The notes beneath the pieces are model-generated. The model did not search any database and had not been told where the DNA came from. It saw nothing but the letters and a program-made list of their open reading frames with translations. DNA of 64,000 nucleotides from Branchipolynoe longqiensis (lineage: Eukaryota; Annelida; Polychaeta; Phyllodocida; Polynoidae), in contig CM059186.1 of the NCBI GenBank assembly GCA_030323885.1, positions 166,405,417 through 166,469,416 on the forward strand, written 5' to 3'. Positions 1 to 10,999 of the stretch are shown here, in pieces (position 1 is the first letter of the stretch; each line of letters starts with the position of its first letter). The position numbers were made by a program, and so were the translations under genes.

Positions 1-1210
1 GATTGTGGGTGGTGTGTGGGGGTGGTGTGTGTTTGCGGGTGGTGGATGGTGTGTTCAGGTGGTGGGTGGGAGTGGTGGATGGTGTGTGCGGGTGGTGGGT
101 GGGTGGTGTGTTCAGGTGGTGGGTGGTGTGGGGGGGGTGAGTGGTGTGGTGTGTGGGGGCATAGGGGGGGGTGGGGGGGGGGGGGAGGGTGGTGGGGGGG
201 GGGTAAGTGGGGTGGTGTGTGGTAGGGTGGTTGGAGTGGGGGTGGTGGGGTGGGTGAGGGTGGTGTGTGGGGTGGTGGCTGGTTGTGGGGGGGGGGGGGG
301 TGTGGTGTATGGGGGTAGGGTGTTGGAGTGGGGGGGGTGGTCGGTGGTGGGGTGGGGTGGTGAGTGGGGTGTGTGTGGTGTGTGGGGTATAGGTGGGGGG
401 TGGGGGTGGTGGGTGTGTGTGGGTGAGTGGGTAGTATGTGGTGTGTGTGGGTATAGGGTGGTTGGAGTGGGGGGGGGGGTGGTGGGTGGTGAGTGGTGTG
501 GTGGGTGCGGGTGGGTGGTGTGTGGGGATGGTGCGTGAAGTGGTGGGTGGGAGTGGTGGATGGTGTGGGGGGTGGGTGGTGTGTTCAGGTGTGTATGGGT
601 GGTGGGTGGTGTGTGTGGGTGTGAGTGGTGTGTGTGTGGTGTGTGGGGGTATAGGGTGGTTGGAGTGGGGGGGTGTGGGGTGGTGGTGGGGTAGTGTGTG
701 GTGTGGGGGTATGGGTGGGGGGGTGAGGGTGGTGAGTGGGGGTGGGCGATGTGTGGGTGTTGGGTGGTGAGTGGGGTGGTGTGTGGTGTGGGGGGGGTGG
801 TGGAGTGGGGGGGTGGGTGAGTGGTGGGTGGGGTGGTGGTGGTGGTGTGTGGGGTGGTGGGTGGTGTGTGGGGGGTGAGTGGGGTGGTGTGTGGGGGTAT
901 AGGGTGGTTGGAGTGGGGGTGGGGGTGGGTGAGGGTGGTGGTGGTGGTGTGTGGTGTGTGTGGGGTGTGGGGGGGTGAGTGGGGTGGTGGGTGGGGGTAT
1001 AGGGTGGTTGGAGTGGGGTTGTGTGTGGGGTGGTGGGTGGTGTGTGGGGGTGGTGAGTGGGGTAGTGTGTGGTGTGGGGGTATAGGGTGGTTGGAGTGGG
1101 GGGTGAGAGTGGTAGTGTGTGGTGTGGGGGTATAGGGTGGTTGGAGTGGGGGGTGGGGGGGTGAGGGTGGTGAGTGGGGGTGGTGGGCGATGTGTGGGTG
1201 TGGGTGGTAA
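1..1210. repeat. G-rich degenerate minisatellite
   Basis: The plus strand is almost entirely G and T with occasional A and very little C. Recurring words are GGTGGTGTGTG and a longer block reading GGGGGTATAGGGTGGTTGG, the latter seen about nine times (for example near 640, 890, 990, 1078 and 1128). Runs of four or more G are frequent and could form G-quadruplexes. The open frames here are low-complexity Gly/Val/Trp or, on the other strand, His/Pro/Thr strings. I see no gene. Confidence 0.9.
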
Positions 1211-1230
1211 ATAGTGAAGGCTGCAGGTAC

Positions 1231-1293
1231 ATGCCAGGGTGCCTGGTGGCGCTGTGTGCGTTCAGCGTGACGGTACTGCGCAGTGCTGGCACG
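1231..1293 (+). other. Possible signal-peptide-like exon (weak)
   Basis: Just past the G-rich repeat the complexity rises. An ATG at 1231 opens 21 codons with a hydrophobic stretch (CLVALCAFSVTVL) ending directly at a good donor, ACG|GTGAGT at 1294. A possible acceptor (GGCTGCAG) lies at about 1226, and a second donor-like GTGAGT is at 1399. The shape fits a leader or membrane-segment exon, but no partner exon is identifiable before the 74-bp satellite begins. It could be chance. Confidence 0.2.
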
Positions 1294-1449
1294 GTGAGTT
1301 TACCTTGTCACCACCACATCCTGGTGTACCAGCACTCCCTTCATTCGCCTGCACGACCCGACACCGAACACACCTTCACCAAGCCGCCCGAACCGTGAGT
1401 ACGTGGTGGCCGTGCAGCCCGGCACGGCCCGCCCTCAGCAGGAGAACCA

Positions 1450-3105
1450 CTGGACCAGCCACAGTACAGTGCACAGTAACCAACTACAGCTAATTACACG
1501 AGCACCTTACCATACACAAACTACCTATAACAGACTGACCACAGTACAATAACCAACCACAGCTAATTACATGAGTACCTTACAGTACACAAACTACCTA
1601 TAACTGGACCAGCCACAGTACATTAACCAACCGCAGCTAATTACACAATCACCTTACCGTACACAAACTACCTATAATAGACTGACCACAGTACATTAAC
1701 CAACCATAGATAATTACATGAGCACCTTACAGTACACAAACTACCTTTAACTGGATCAGCCACAGTACATTAACCAACCACAGATAATTACACAATCACC
1801 TGACAGTACATAAACTACCTATAACTGGACCAGCCACAGTACATTAACCGACCGCAGCTAATTACACAATCACCTGACAGTACACAAACTACCTATAACT
1901 GGATCAGCCACAGTACATTAACCAACCACAGCTAATTACACGATCACCTTACAGTACACAAACTACCTATAACTGGATCAGCCACAGTACATTAACCAAC
2001 CACAGCTAATTACACGATCACCTTACAGTACACAAACTACCTATAACTGGACCAGCCACAGTACATTAACCAACCGCAGCTAATTACACAATCACCTTAC
2101 CGTACACAAACTACCTATAATAGACTGACCACAGTACATTAACCAACCATAGATAATTACATGAGCACCTTACAGTACACACACTACCTTTAACTGGATC
2201 AGCCACAGTACATTAACCAACCACAGATAATTACACAATCACCTTACAGTACACAAACTACCTATAACTGGATCAGCCACAGTACATTAACCGACTGCAG
2301 CTAATTACACAATCACCTCACAGTACATAAACTACCTATAACTGGACCAGCCACAGTACATTAACCGACCGCAGCTAATTACACAATCACCTGACAGTAC
2401 ACAAACTACCTATAACTGGATCAGCCACAGTACATTAACCAACCACAGCTAATTACACGATCACCTTACAGTACACAAATACCTATAACTGGACGCCACG
2501 TACATTAACCACCCAGCTAATTACACAATCACCTTACCGTACACAAACTACCTATAATAGACTGACCACAGTACATAAACCAACCACAGCTAATTACACA
2601 ATCACCTTACCGTACACAAACTACCTATAATAGACTGACCACAGTACATTAACCAACCACAGATAATTACACAATCACCTGACAGTACATAAACTACCTA
2701 TAACTGGACCAGCCACAGTACATTAACCAACCACAGCTAATTACACAATCACCTTACAGTACACAAACTACCTATAACTGGATCAGCCACAGTACATTAA
2801 CCAACCACAGCTAATTACACGATCACCTTACAGTACACAAACTACCTATAACTGGATCAGCCACAGTACATAAACCAACCACAGCTAATTACACAATCAC
2901 CTTACAGTACACAAACTACCTACAACAGACTGACCACAGTACATTAACCAACCATAGATAATTACATGAGCACCTTACAGTACACAAACTACCTACAACT
3001 GGATCAGCCGCAGTACATTAACCAACCATAGATAATTACACGAGCATCTTACAGTACATAAACTACCTATAACAGAACGACCACATTACATTAACCGACC
3101 ACAGG
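1450..3105. repeat. 74-bp satellite array, left block
   Basis: About 22 tandem copies of a unit of roughly 74 bp, rich in A and C. The unit alternates phrases such as CAGTACATTAACCAACC, CTAATTACACAATCACC and CAAACTACCTATAA. Neighbouring copies differ by a few substitutions (GGACCAGCC versus AGACTGACC variants), and one copy near 2480-2515 has several deletions. The same monomer in the same orientation resumes at 8766. The array therefore looks split by later insertions. No coding potential. Confidence 0.93.
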
Positions 3106-3387
3106 GTAAAATATTCTGATAAACGGCATACGGGGGAATGCAAATGTTCTATTGCTGATCAGTGTTCGTGGCCAGGTGCATGTATGCATATATGTATGTG
3201 GGGGCGGAAGGCGCCTGGGTGGGATGTAAATGGACATAGTGGTGCTGGCAGGTCTGGGTGTGGGTGCACTCAGGGCCTACCCCCTCTGCTGGGATAGCGA
3301 TCACCAGACTCAAATGTCAAGGTTGGTGGTGGCCATGGGGCCATACAGCTTGGTGGTGGTGGGCAGACCACTTGTAAAATATTCTGA
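3106..3387. mobile_element. Small unidentified insertion with 14-bp direct flanks
   Basis: The word GTAAAATATTCTGA occurs at 3106-3119, immediately after the satellite, and again at 3374-3387. It looks like a target-site duplication around about 254 bp. The inserted sequence includes 3137-3213, which is closely related to the reverse complement of 9103-9172. A 14-bp duplication would fit LINE-mediated retroposition, but there is no clear poly(A) tail and I do not recognise the sequence. Confidence 0.4.
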
Positions 3388-5320
3388 CTTTTTAGGTCTG
3401 GTTCATAAATAAATTCTAAAATATCTCCTTTTCACGAAACTCATATGTGAAGCATTCAGAAAACTGTTTTCATCATATTTAAATCATCCAGTTATTTTTA
3501 TAAAGTCATTATATTAATATTCCAATTATATAATTAGCCCTATAAACCTCTCTATTAATTCCCAATTCATTCTATCATGTTGGTAAATACATATGCATAA
3601 TATTCAAACCAAATTGTGAAACCATGGCGGATTATGTATATTAAGTGAAGTGATAATTAATATCAGATTGTTCTAAGGTTCTACATAAAATATAACCACT
3701 GGAGATAAGAACTCTGGAATATTACTGTATTGGTGTATTTATATGTATTACTGAATTGAAGTCTGTTGGTATTATATATTGTATAAAGGGAGGTAAATGC
3801 TGAAACTAAGGACAGCATATACAGTTACTGCAGACTGGTTTCTTCACCCAGACAAATAGTCTGTGAAAAATGCCACAGAATGGGTACAATAATTAAATTA
3901 AGAAACTGAGTTATGTGTGTCTGTTATGGTATGATTTACATATGCCAGTATCTGAGGGAGTGTTAGCACAGAGGTGACAATGCATGGGGGCTGTGTGTGT
4001 GTGTGAGTGTTTGCAGGACCTGCCAAATCCAGGTGTGGGAGGTGGAGTGTGTGTTGTGTTTTGTGTTTGCCCCACCTGGTGGCAGTTTGCTGAACTAAGG
4101 ATGATGCAATTTGTAATTCTCAAAGTAAGGCATGTAGAAACTCCTACTATTTTGGAGTTGTCCCAATCTAAGGGAATGGTGACCACTGGTGTTATGTAAA
4201 GATAAATAGGGTTGATACTCCCATGTAAGTGTGATTGGTGAACTTGATGGAAAAATATGTATCTGACTTGGGGTGGGTGGGTTGGCCCCCACCCCCTTAC
4301 CCAGCAGGGGGGAGGGGGCTGGTGGGAGTGGTGGGGGTCCACCCACTCCCACCCTGCCTCCCCCCACCACTGACTGGAGGAGTTCAGCCAATGAAATGCC
4401 ATGTTACTGTCTCTAACTGAGGAGACTCCCAGCAACTGTGTACCTGTATTTTGAATGTGGTCCATCTGAATAAAAGAGCTGGGCAGGGGGTGTGGCAAGC
4501 AGATGACCTGGAGACAGCCACCCCTCACTACTACACCGTACCACACTTAATTCACTAAGGCGGAGACAGCAGTTCCATACAGTGGTTTTTTATTTTCTTC
4601 ATTAAGAGGTTTGCATGTCGGGTGTTGTCTTATCTGGGTGCTAGCCCTTAGTGTTTTGTTCGTCCCGTGGGGTTTTTGATCCCAGTGGTGGTATGTGTCG
4701 ACCGGATTCGAGCCCTTTACCCTTCCCATCTGGTCTTTGTGAGGTGTGGGTGGGTGGGTTGAAGTTAGGGTTGGAGTTGTCCGATCGGGAGCTGGAGGGG
4801 TTGTGGCCGTGGAGGCGGGTGGAGTTTTAACGGTCATGTGTTCTTTTGGCGGGAGTGGGTCGCGTCCTTCTCCTGTGGGTGGAGGGGGGTACCCAGGGTT
4901 AACGCTAGGTGGCGGCAGAGTGCTGGGCGTATGGGTGTTCTATATCAAGGCGGAGTGGGGTCGGGTCTTGTCGGGGGTTCCGTCCCCGCCCAGTGAATTA
5001 GACATGTTACATTAACATGCACAATTTCTGCTGGGTTACTATTTCTTTGAACTGATATAGTAAGCAGATATAGTAAGCAGATACAGTAAGTGGATCATCG
5101 CTTGAGTAATATCATACATTAGTGCTTTCCGGCCTCCACACACAGAAGTTAGGATTCTATTTCCTATAAAGATTCTAGCGTGTAAAATACCGCTAGTTAA
5201 CACACTGGTAGCCATGGGGACCAGGAATGCTGGATCCCTATAGGTAGGGCCAAGAATGCTTGTTTCCCATTGGAGGAAAGGGGTGGGGTGATACTCTACT
5301 ACAATGAACCCCATGTAACC
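3388..5320. other. Unassigned AT-rich then G-rich sequence, no gene seen
   Basis: 3388-3900 is AT-rich and non-repetitive, with a TATA-like GTATAAAGGG near 3781. 3900-5000 is more GC-rich and holds a poly(A) signal AATAAA near 4471, followed by a conserved-looking stretch. This arrangement could be an LTR (TATA to poly(A) about 690 bp), but I found no second copy in the window. The short open frames are compositionally biased and unconvincing. Confidence 0.4.
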
Positions 5321-5737
5321 ATATTATCTGCACTATAGTAGTAATAATAACAATAACGACAAGACACAAATGCAGTTTGGAGTGAGTAATATCCTCTGGC
5401 TGGCCTCTAAGACCCCAATCTCTTTATTTAAAAGAAAAATCAGGCAGAAGTGACCAACTGGTAGTGGGACAGGAAGCACCTGCATACCGGCTACCTTCGC
5501 TTACCTGTCCCCACAGACAACTGTGCACCAAGTTGCTCTAACTGCATTGCACAGAACATTCCAGAATCCCCACACATTCAAGACAGGAAGCACTCTGACC
5601 ACTTAGCATAATACTTGTATAAAGGTGTACATTTATATATACACATTATCTGCATTATATTAGTAATAATAACATTAACGACAAGACACAAATGCAGTTT
5701 GGAGTGAGTAATATCCTCTGGCTGGCCTCTAAGACCC
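5321..5737. repeat. Direct repeat pair, about 93 bp, 3' end of DIRS-like element
   Basis: 5321-5414 and 5643-5737 share TAGTAATAATAACA, GACAAGACACAAATGCAG and GGAGTGAGTAATATCC with few differences. The second copy abuts the recombinase coding end. Such A-B-A-B type repeats are a hallmark of Ngaro-like elements, where they replace normal LTRs. The 228 bp between them is unique sequence. Confidence 0.7.
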
Positions 5738-5769
5738 AAAACACCCCAACCACGAGGTCATTCAGCAAG

Positions 5770-6568
5770 TTATAACGCGACCCGCATTTCCAGCGCCAGG
5801 CACTCCTCCACTGATAATGCAAGATATTGGAACACCGCATCCGACTTCCAGTCACCTCCCTCCATTATATCCTGAATAGAAGCGCCACACATGCGCAAAT
5901 AAGTTGTGCCCCCTTGGCGCAAACTATTGGTCGAAAACTTGTTGGCATCCAGCCCTGCCCGCCCACAAGCATTCTTAATCACCTCCTGATAATACTTGTA
6001 TGCAAGTGGCACACTGTTGCCCTTCCTAGGCATGCGCTTCATACCAATGGACCGCACATAGCCTGACATCCTTCACCCTAGCAATTGGAATGAGATGAAC
6101 ACGCTGTTTAAATTGGTTTGTTTTTGATTTCTTTATGTGAACCATCATCCCCCAGACATGCAATACCACATCCCCGCGAACCAGAGAAGCATCTGAGCTG
6201 GTCACATGGCCCTTCCTAAGTAACCCTCTGAAGGACATCAACATAGCAGCTTTAACTGCCGTATGTGCTTCGTTTGCATGCAAATATTCAAATATCTGAA
6301 TCAGCAGGTTTGGCAAAATCGGTGAGGCCTGCTTCACTGAATCACCCTTCAGCCTCCTAATGCACATATCACATTTCTTTAATTGATGACTTCCATAGTC
6401 CACAGGGTCAAAGCCCAAATCCTTTAAATGATTACTCAGAGCACTGATATAATTAATAATAGACGAGTAACACAGGCGACGTGCCAGATAAGTAACGTAC
6501 AAGCATGTCTGATCCACCCCACACAGATATCCTCGAATATCCTGCGGTCCTCCAACAGCCTGTCCCAA
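5770..6568 (-). pseudogene. Tyrosine recombinase (integrase) of DIRS-like element
   Basis: Two overlapping minus-strand frames (6568-6026 and 6069-5770) together give an N-terminal core-binding domain, a first catalytic Arg context (SFRGLLRKGHV) and a C-terminal catalytic box (NSLRQGGTTYL, then GGDWKSDAVFQYL with the Tyr). The family normally has His in the HSLR position; here it is Asn. This change, plus a frameshift near 6050, indicates an inactive copy. In intact elements the enzyme integrates a circular cDNA without making target duplications. Confidence 0.8.
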
Positions 6569-6647
6569 TCTGTAGGATTAATAATTAATGAACATTGTTA
6601 AGAGAGTCATAACCTCCAATAATTAATCGAAACATTTACACAAGACT

Positions 6648-7234
6648 TCAACGATCAGAGATGTGATGGTAGCAGATCACCTTGGCAATATCCACATCCC
6701 TAATATGGGCGACATTCTTAAATTCATCCAAACGGCTTAAACTGACACAGATGACGTTCACTTTTGTATCAATATATATAGCTTGTATGTGAAAATTAAG
6801 ATTAATCGACTTCCAGAATAACCTTCTCAGCCATCGCATCGATGTTTTATTTTTACTACGGCCAGTATTAATAGCTGCCATCACCTGAGTGTTATCAGTA
6901 ATCATCACAACCGATCTATTAGCCCAGCTTTCGCCCATCTATCAGCAGCCATCACTATCGGCCACATCTCCAATACGTTAATGTTTTTGGTATGGCAACC
7001 CTGCTCCAGAGCCTCCACCTGGTGGTGACCAAGCCAAGCTAATTCCCGGGAGTCCCCGTTAGGAAAAGTGCCTGCGAGCCAATCCCTCCCACACAACGCC
7101 CTGAATCCTAATAATGAGGCATCACTGTATAGACTAATCAACAATTCAGTAGCGGAAATAATTCTTTCCTTACTGTTAAACTGTGCCGAAAATTCCAACC
7201 ACCACCTCACATCTAACCTGAAATCCTCATTCAA
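6648..7234 (-). pseudogene. RNase H domain of DIRS-like element
   Basis: Two minus-strand frames (7234-6905 and 6938-6648) read SDASLLGFRALCG, then NINVLEMWPI, then VVMITDNTQVMAAIN and a C-terminal block ending VSLSRLDE. The first Asp, the Glu and the second Asp match the usual RNase H acidic residues. A frameshift falls where the two frames overlap (6905-6938). It lies between the RT and the recombinase, the expected order for DIRS-type elements. Confidence 0.75.
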
Positions 7235-7480
7235 TACTACCTTATACCAAGGTTTCCTAATCGATGCTATTAGGTTATAGACCCGGCGTGAGAACTTCCT
7301 GCCCCCGTTGACTAATCAACGGTTCAGTAGCGGGGATAATTCTTTCCTTACCATGAAACTGTGCAGAAAATTCCAACCACCACCTCACATCTAACCTGAA
7401 GTCCTCATTCAATACTACCTTTATACCAAGGTTTCCTAATCGATGCTATTAGGTCATAGACCCGGCATGAGAACGTCCGG
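7141..7480. repeat. Tandem duplication of about 170 bp inside the DIRS-like element
   Basis: 7139-7307 and 7311-7481 are near copies: both contain TTCAGTAGCGG, then CCACCACCTCACATC, then CCAAGGTTTCCTAATCG and GACCCGGC. They differ by scattered substitutions and one indel. The duplication lies at the RT/RNase H junction and adds extra coding sequence out of register. It occurred in this copy or its recent ancestor. Confidence 0.85.
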
Positions 7481-8350
7481 CCCCCCGTACCACTTTGCAA
7501 CAATGCGCAAGTGTAGCCCCTAGACCTTCCAGTTCCCGCTTCGTTGCTTTCCGCCTTCGCAAAAAAATTTTCAATTGGTCCTTTAATTTCGATAATTTTT
7601 CCAAGGGCAATCTCAACTGCATCTGAACAGAATCAATTTCAATACCCAAAAATGTTGCAACCTGCGAAGGCGCGGCAAGTTTCTTGAAACTAATATAGAA
7701 TCCCATACGTCTCAATATAGCTATCAATCTTGACTGGGCTGCCTTACATGACTCTCTATCTTGGGAGATGAGACAAAAATCGTCCAAATAATTAACGCAG
7801 TATAAAACACCTTCCCTAACTAAACATCGGACAGCGAAATCACTCAATTTAGAAAAGACGTAAGGACTACTACTAAGCCCCATGCATAATCTATTATCAC
7901 GCATATATACTACTCCTCCAAAGTCCCATCCCAATCCCTGTCTATCTCTGCAATTTGGATGTATATTTACCGCTCTATACGTGTTAGATATATCGACCGT
8001 AGAAATGTATTTCCCTTCCTGCAAGCCCAGTGTTACCGACTCTACTGAATTGTAACTAAACTTCACCCTACATTGGTCAGTATGTTCATTAGCGCAAGCC
8101 CCACAGGGGCTAGAACAATCTATGGCTGCTCTGAAATCATCAACTCCCTTAGGGACCCCCCCCCCCCCCCCCGCCCCAAAGCATGTATGCATAAACACGG
8201 GGAATCCACAACAGTAAGTAATCCAGCTTCTATCTCTTTACATAACCTGTGTGTCTTAATAGGGGCAATATCTTCCTTAGTAATCAAAGAATAATTCTTT
8301 TTATCATAAATACTATCACAATCATTATTTATTACTTTAACCCCGAACAA
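7449..8350 (-). pseudogene. Reverse transcriptase of DIRS-like element
   Basis: The frame 8198-7449 carries RT landmarks in order: FRAAIDCSSP, a VDISNTYRAV motif, QGLGWDFGG, a GLSSSPYVFSKL segment, the catalytic box VNYLDDFCL, and the thumb region with FLGIEID. The N-terminal part continues in another frame up to 8350 (KEIEAGLLTVVDSP). The switch falls at a homopolymer of C on the plus strand (8157-8173), a plausible slippage site or sequencing error. It would copy element RNA in the cytoplasm or nucleus of the host cell. Confidence 0.8.
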
Positions 8351-8780
8351 TGCTCACTCATTAGGTACTCCCAGTCCGGGTCGGTGTTGCCTCTGCAAAA
8401 GGCCTCCGCAAACATCTGACACGGTTTCAATTGGGCCGGGGCTTCAAGAATGCAATAATCACATGCACAAACACCAAGTAAACAGTCATCATATATTTTA
8501 ATCAATTTCACAAAATCACTTCAAAGTAGCAATCAATTGCCCTTAGCGTATATATTTGTCCAACATCTATGAATTTATCACTGTCCCGGTGGATAATTTC
8601 AAACCAACCATCCGCATTGATGCTCATAGCATCACTTATCAGGAACGATATTCCTTGTGGAGAATGGTCCACCTTGTATAGCGGATCGGCAACTGTCCTG
8701 ATTGTAGTCAATTTCTCCGTCACCGGCTGGTCACACTTGACCAGAGCCACACACCTCCTTGATTCATGAGCACAGTACAT
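8351..8780 (-). pseudogene. N-terminal part of DIRS-like polyprotein
   Basis: Minus-strand frame 8780-8508 encodes about 90 residues that I do not recognise. After a stop or frameshift around 8510 the reading continues as LLGVCACDYCILEAP and WEYLMSEHCSG towards the RT. Continuity of composition and position suggests a Gag-like or RT-leader region. It stops abruptly where the 74-bp satellite resumes (about 8768), so the element is probably truncated at its 5' end. Confidence 0.45.
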
Positions 8781-9102
8781 TAACCAACCACAGATAATTA
8801 CACGATCACCTTACAGTACACAAACTACCTATAACAGACTGACCACAGGACATTAACCAACCACAGATAATTACATGAGCGCCTTAAAGTACACAAACTA
8901 CCTATAACAGACTGACCACAGTACATTAACCAACCACAGATAATTACATGAGCACCTTACAGTACACAAACTACCTATAACAGACTGACCACAATACATT
9001 AACCAACCACAGCTAATTACACGAGCACCTTACGGTACTCAAACTACCTATAACTGGACCAGAGACAGAACATTAACGAACCACAGATAATTACACGATC
9101 AC
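8766..9102. repeat. 74-bp satellite array, right block
   Basis: About four and a half further copies of the monomer found at 1450-3105, in the same orientation (CAGTACATTAACCAACC, CAAACTACCTATAA). It begins directly after the DIRS-like N-terminal frame and ends at the inverted repeat partner at 9103. It supports the view that 3106-8765 was inserted into, or assembled within, one satellite array. Confidence 0.9.
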
Positions 9103-9172
9103 CACCAGCACCTACATATATACATACATGCACCTGGTCATGTATACCCGATCAGTAATAGAACATTTGCAT
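9103..9172. repeat. Inverted-repeat partner of 3137-3213
   Basis: The reverse complement contains AATGCAAATGTTCTATT, CTGATC and CCAGGTGCATGTATG. The same words occur in the same order at 3137-3213. The two arms face each other across about 6 kb that includes the DIRS-like element and the satellite joint. Either two insertions of one short element in opposite orientation, or remnants of terminal inverted repeats. Confidence 0.7.
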
Positions 9173-9426
9173 TGGCGCATAATTCCGAATTGTGGTTGAT
9201 TCGGGGGGAAGCCGGGGACCCACCACGCTCCAAGCGGCACAGACGAACATCAACCAAAACCTCCCCCCCGTACTAGCCATTCGGTTTTGCTTCCTGACAC
9301 CGCAAACATTTCAACACTCCCACCCACCCTCTATTTAAGGACTACTGCGTAGGGGTCGGCTCCGGCGGCCTCGGAGCTTCCGGCGCTTCCGGAGGCCCCG
9401 ATCGACATCGACGAGCTGGATTGACC
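9173..9426 (+). promoter_or_regulatory. LTR-like segment with TATA box
   Basis: A GC-rich stretch with a TATA-like CTATTTAAGG near 9331, followed by a CT/CG-rich segment, then the first unit carrying a poly(A) signal (CAATAAACC, about 9450). TATA box, short leader and poly(A) signal in this order resemble the U3-R-U5 of an LTR. No matching second LTR or tRNA-primed site was identified, so it is probably a solitary or broken LTR. Confidence 0.4.
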
Positions 9427-10190
9427 CCCCTAATGTAGCCCTCCCTTACTGAACAATAAACCTGTTTTACTCCTACGCAGTCCCCGGCTTCCCTTCCTCG
9501 AATCCCCCCCCCCTAATGTAGCCCTCCCTTACTGTACAATAAACCTGTTTTACTCCCACGCAGTCTCCGGCTTCCCTTCCTCGAATCCCCCCCCCCTAAT
9601 GTAGCCCTCCTTACTGTACAAAAAAAACTGTTTTACTCCCACGCAGTCTCCGGCTTCCCTTCCTGGAATCCCCCCCCTATGTAGCCCTCCCTTACTGTAC
9701 AATAAACCTGTTTTACTCCACGCAGTCTCCGGCTTCCTTCTCGAATCCCCCCCCTAATGTAGCCCTCCCTTACTGTACAATAAACCTGTTTTACTCCCAC
9801 GCAGTCTCCGGCTTCCCTTCCTCGAATCCCCCCCCCCTAATGTAGCCCTCCCTTACTGTACAAAAAAACCTGTTTTACTCCCACGCAGTCTCCGGCTTCC
9901 CTTCCTCGAATCCCCCCCCCCCCTAATGTAGCCCTCCCTTACTGTACAATAAACCTGTTTTACTCCCACGCAGTCTCCGGCTTCCCTTCCTCGAATCCCC
10001 CCCCCCTAATGTAGCCCTCTCTTACTGTACAAAAAAACCTGTTTTTACTCCCACGCAGTCTCCGGCTTCCCTTCCTCGAATCCCCCCCCCCCCTAATGTA
10101 GCCCTCCCTTACTGTACAATAAACTGTTTTACTCCCACGCAGTCTCCGGCTTCCCTTCCTCGCAATCCTCCCCCCCCCCCCCCCCCCCCC
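9427..10190. repeat. 82-bp array derived from an LTR-like R/U5 segment
   Basis: About nine tandem copies of a roughly 82-bp unit. Each has GTAGCCCTCCCTTACTG, a poly(A) signal (CAATAAACC, or CAAAAAAACC in three copies), CACGCAGTCTCCGGC and a terminal run of 7-10 C. The array ends in a long poly-C tract (about 10168-10190). The first unit is continuous with the LTR-like segment upstream, so the minisatellite seems to have grown out of that LTR. Confidence 0.85.
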
Positions 10191-10214
10191 AATGCCGTAC
10201 ATCGGAATATTTTA

Positions 10215-10996
10215 CGACGTACGTCACTTTGAGTCTGTTTTACCGACAATACAACAATGCCACCTTGAGTTGTTTTATCGAGAACACAACAATACAACGT
10301 TGAGCCTGTTTTGACGACACAACAATGCAACTTTGAGTCTACGTTGACGACACTACAACTTAAGGGCCACTTTGAGCTTGTTTTGACGACACGAGAAAGC
10401 CACTTTGAGCCTGTTTTGACGACACTACAATGCAACTTTGAGCCTGTTAGACGACACTACAAACCCACCTAGAGCCTGTTTTGACGACACTACAATGCCA
10501 CTTTGAGCCTGTTAGACGACACTACAAAGCCACTTTGAGCCTGTTTTGATGACACTACAATGCAACTTTGAGCCTGTTAGACAACACTACGATGCCACTT
10601 TGAGCCTGTTTTCACGACACTACAATGCCACTTTGAGGTTGTTTTCATGAAACTACAATGCCACTTTTAGCCTGTTTTCACGACACTACAATGGCACTTT
10701 GAGCCTGTTAGACGACACTAGAAACCCACTTTGAGCGTGTTTTCACGACACTACAATGCCCCTTTGAACTTGTTTTCACGATACTACAATGCCACTTTGA
10801 GCTTGTTTTCACGACACTACAATGCCACGTTGGGCCTGTTTTCACGACATTACAATGCCACTTTGAGGTTGTTTTCACGTCACTACAATGCAACTTTGAG
10901 CTTATTTTCACAACACTACACTACCACTTTGAGCCTGTTTTCACGACCCTACAATGCAACTTTGAAACTGTTTTCACGACACTACAATGCCACTTT
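10215..10996. repeat. 33-bp minisatellite
   Basis: About 24 copies of a unit near 33 bp containing CACTTTGAGCCTGTTTT and CGACACTACAATGC. Copies vary by substitution and by loss of short blocks (GTTAGACGACAC variants). Small Ser/Lys/His open frames on both strands are by-products of the period. Confidence 0.9.
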
Positions 10997-10999
10997 GAG

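Larger units (their letters stand above)
5321..8780 (-). mobile_element. Decayed DIRS-like tyrosine-recombinase retrotransposon
   Basis: Read on the minus strand, the order is an N-terminal segment, a reverse transcriptase, an RNase H and a tyrosine recombinase. That domain set defines the DIRS/Ngaro group of YR retrotransposons. The coding sequence is broken by frameshifts (one at a poly-G run, 8157-8173) and by a 170-bp internal duplication. Direct repeats of about 93 bp lie at its downstream end (5321-5414 and 5643-5737), recalling the split repeats or internal complementary regions of this group. It sits inside the 74-bp satellite. Immobile, but an informative fossil. Confidence 0.8.

Noticed and set aside
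585..1292. 235-codon minus-strand His/Pro/Thr ORF
   Set aside because: It is the complement of the G-rich minisatellite; pure low complexity.
4095..4546. Pro/His-rich ORFs at 4095-4546
   Set aside because: Biased composition, no motif, and they overlap a possible LTR-like poly(A) region.
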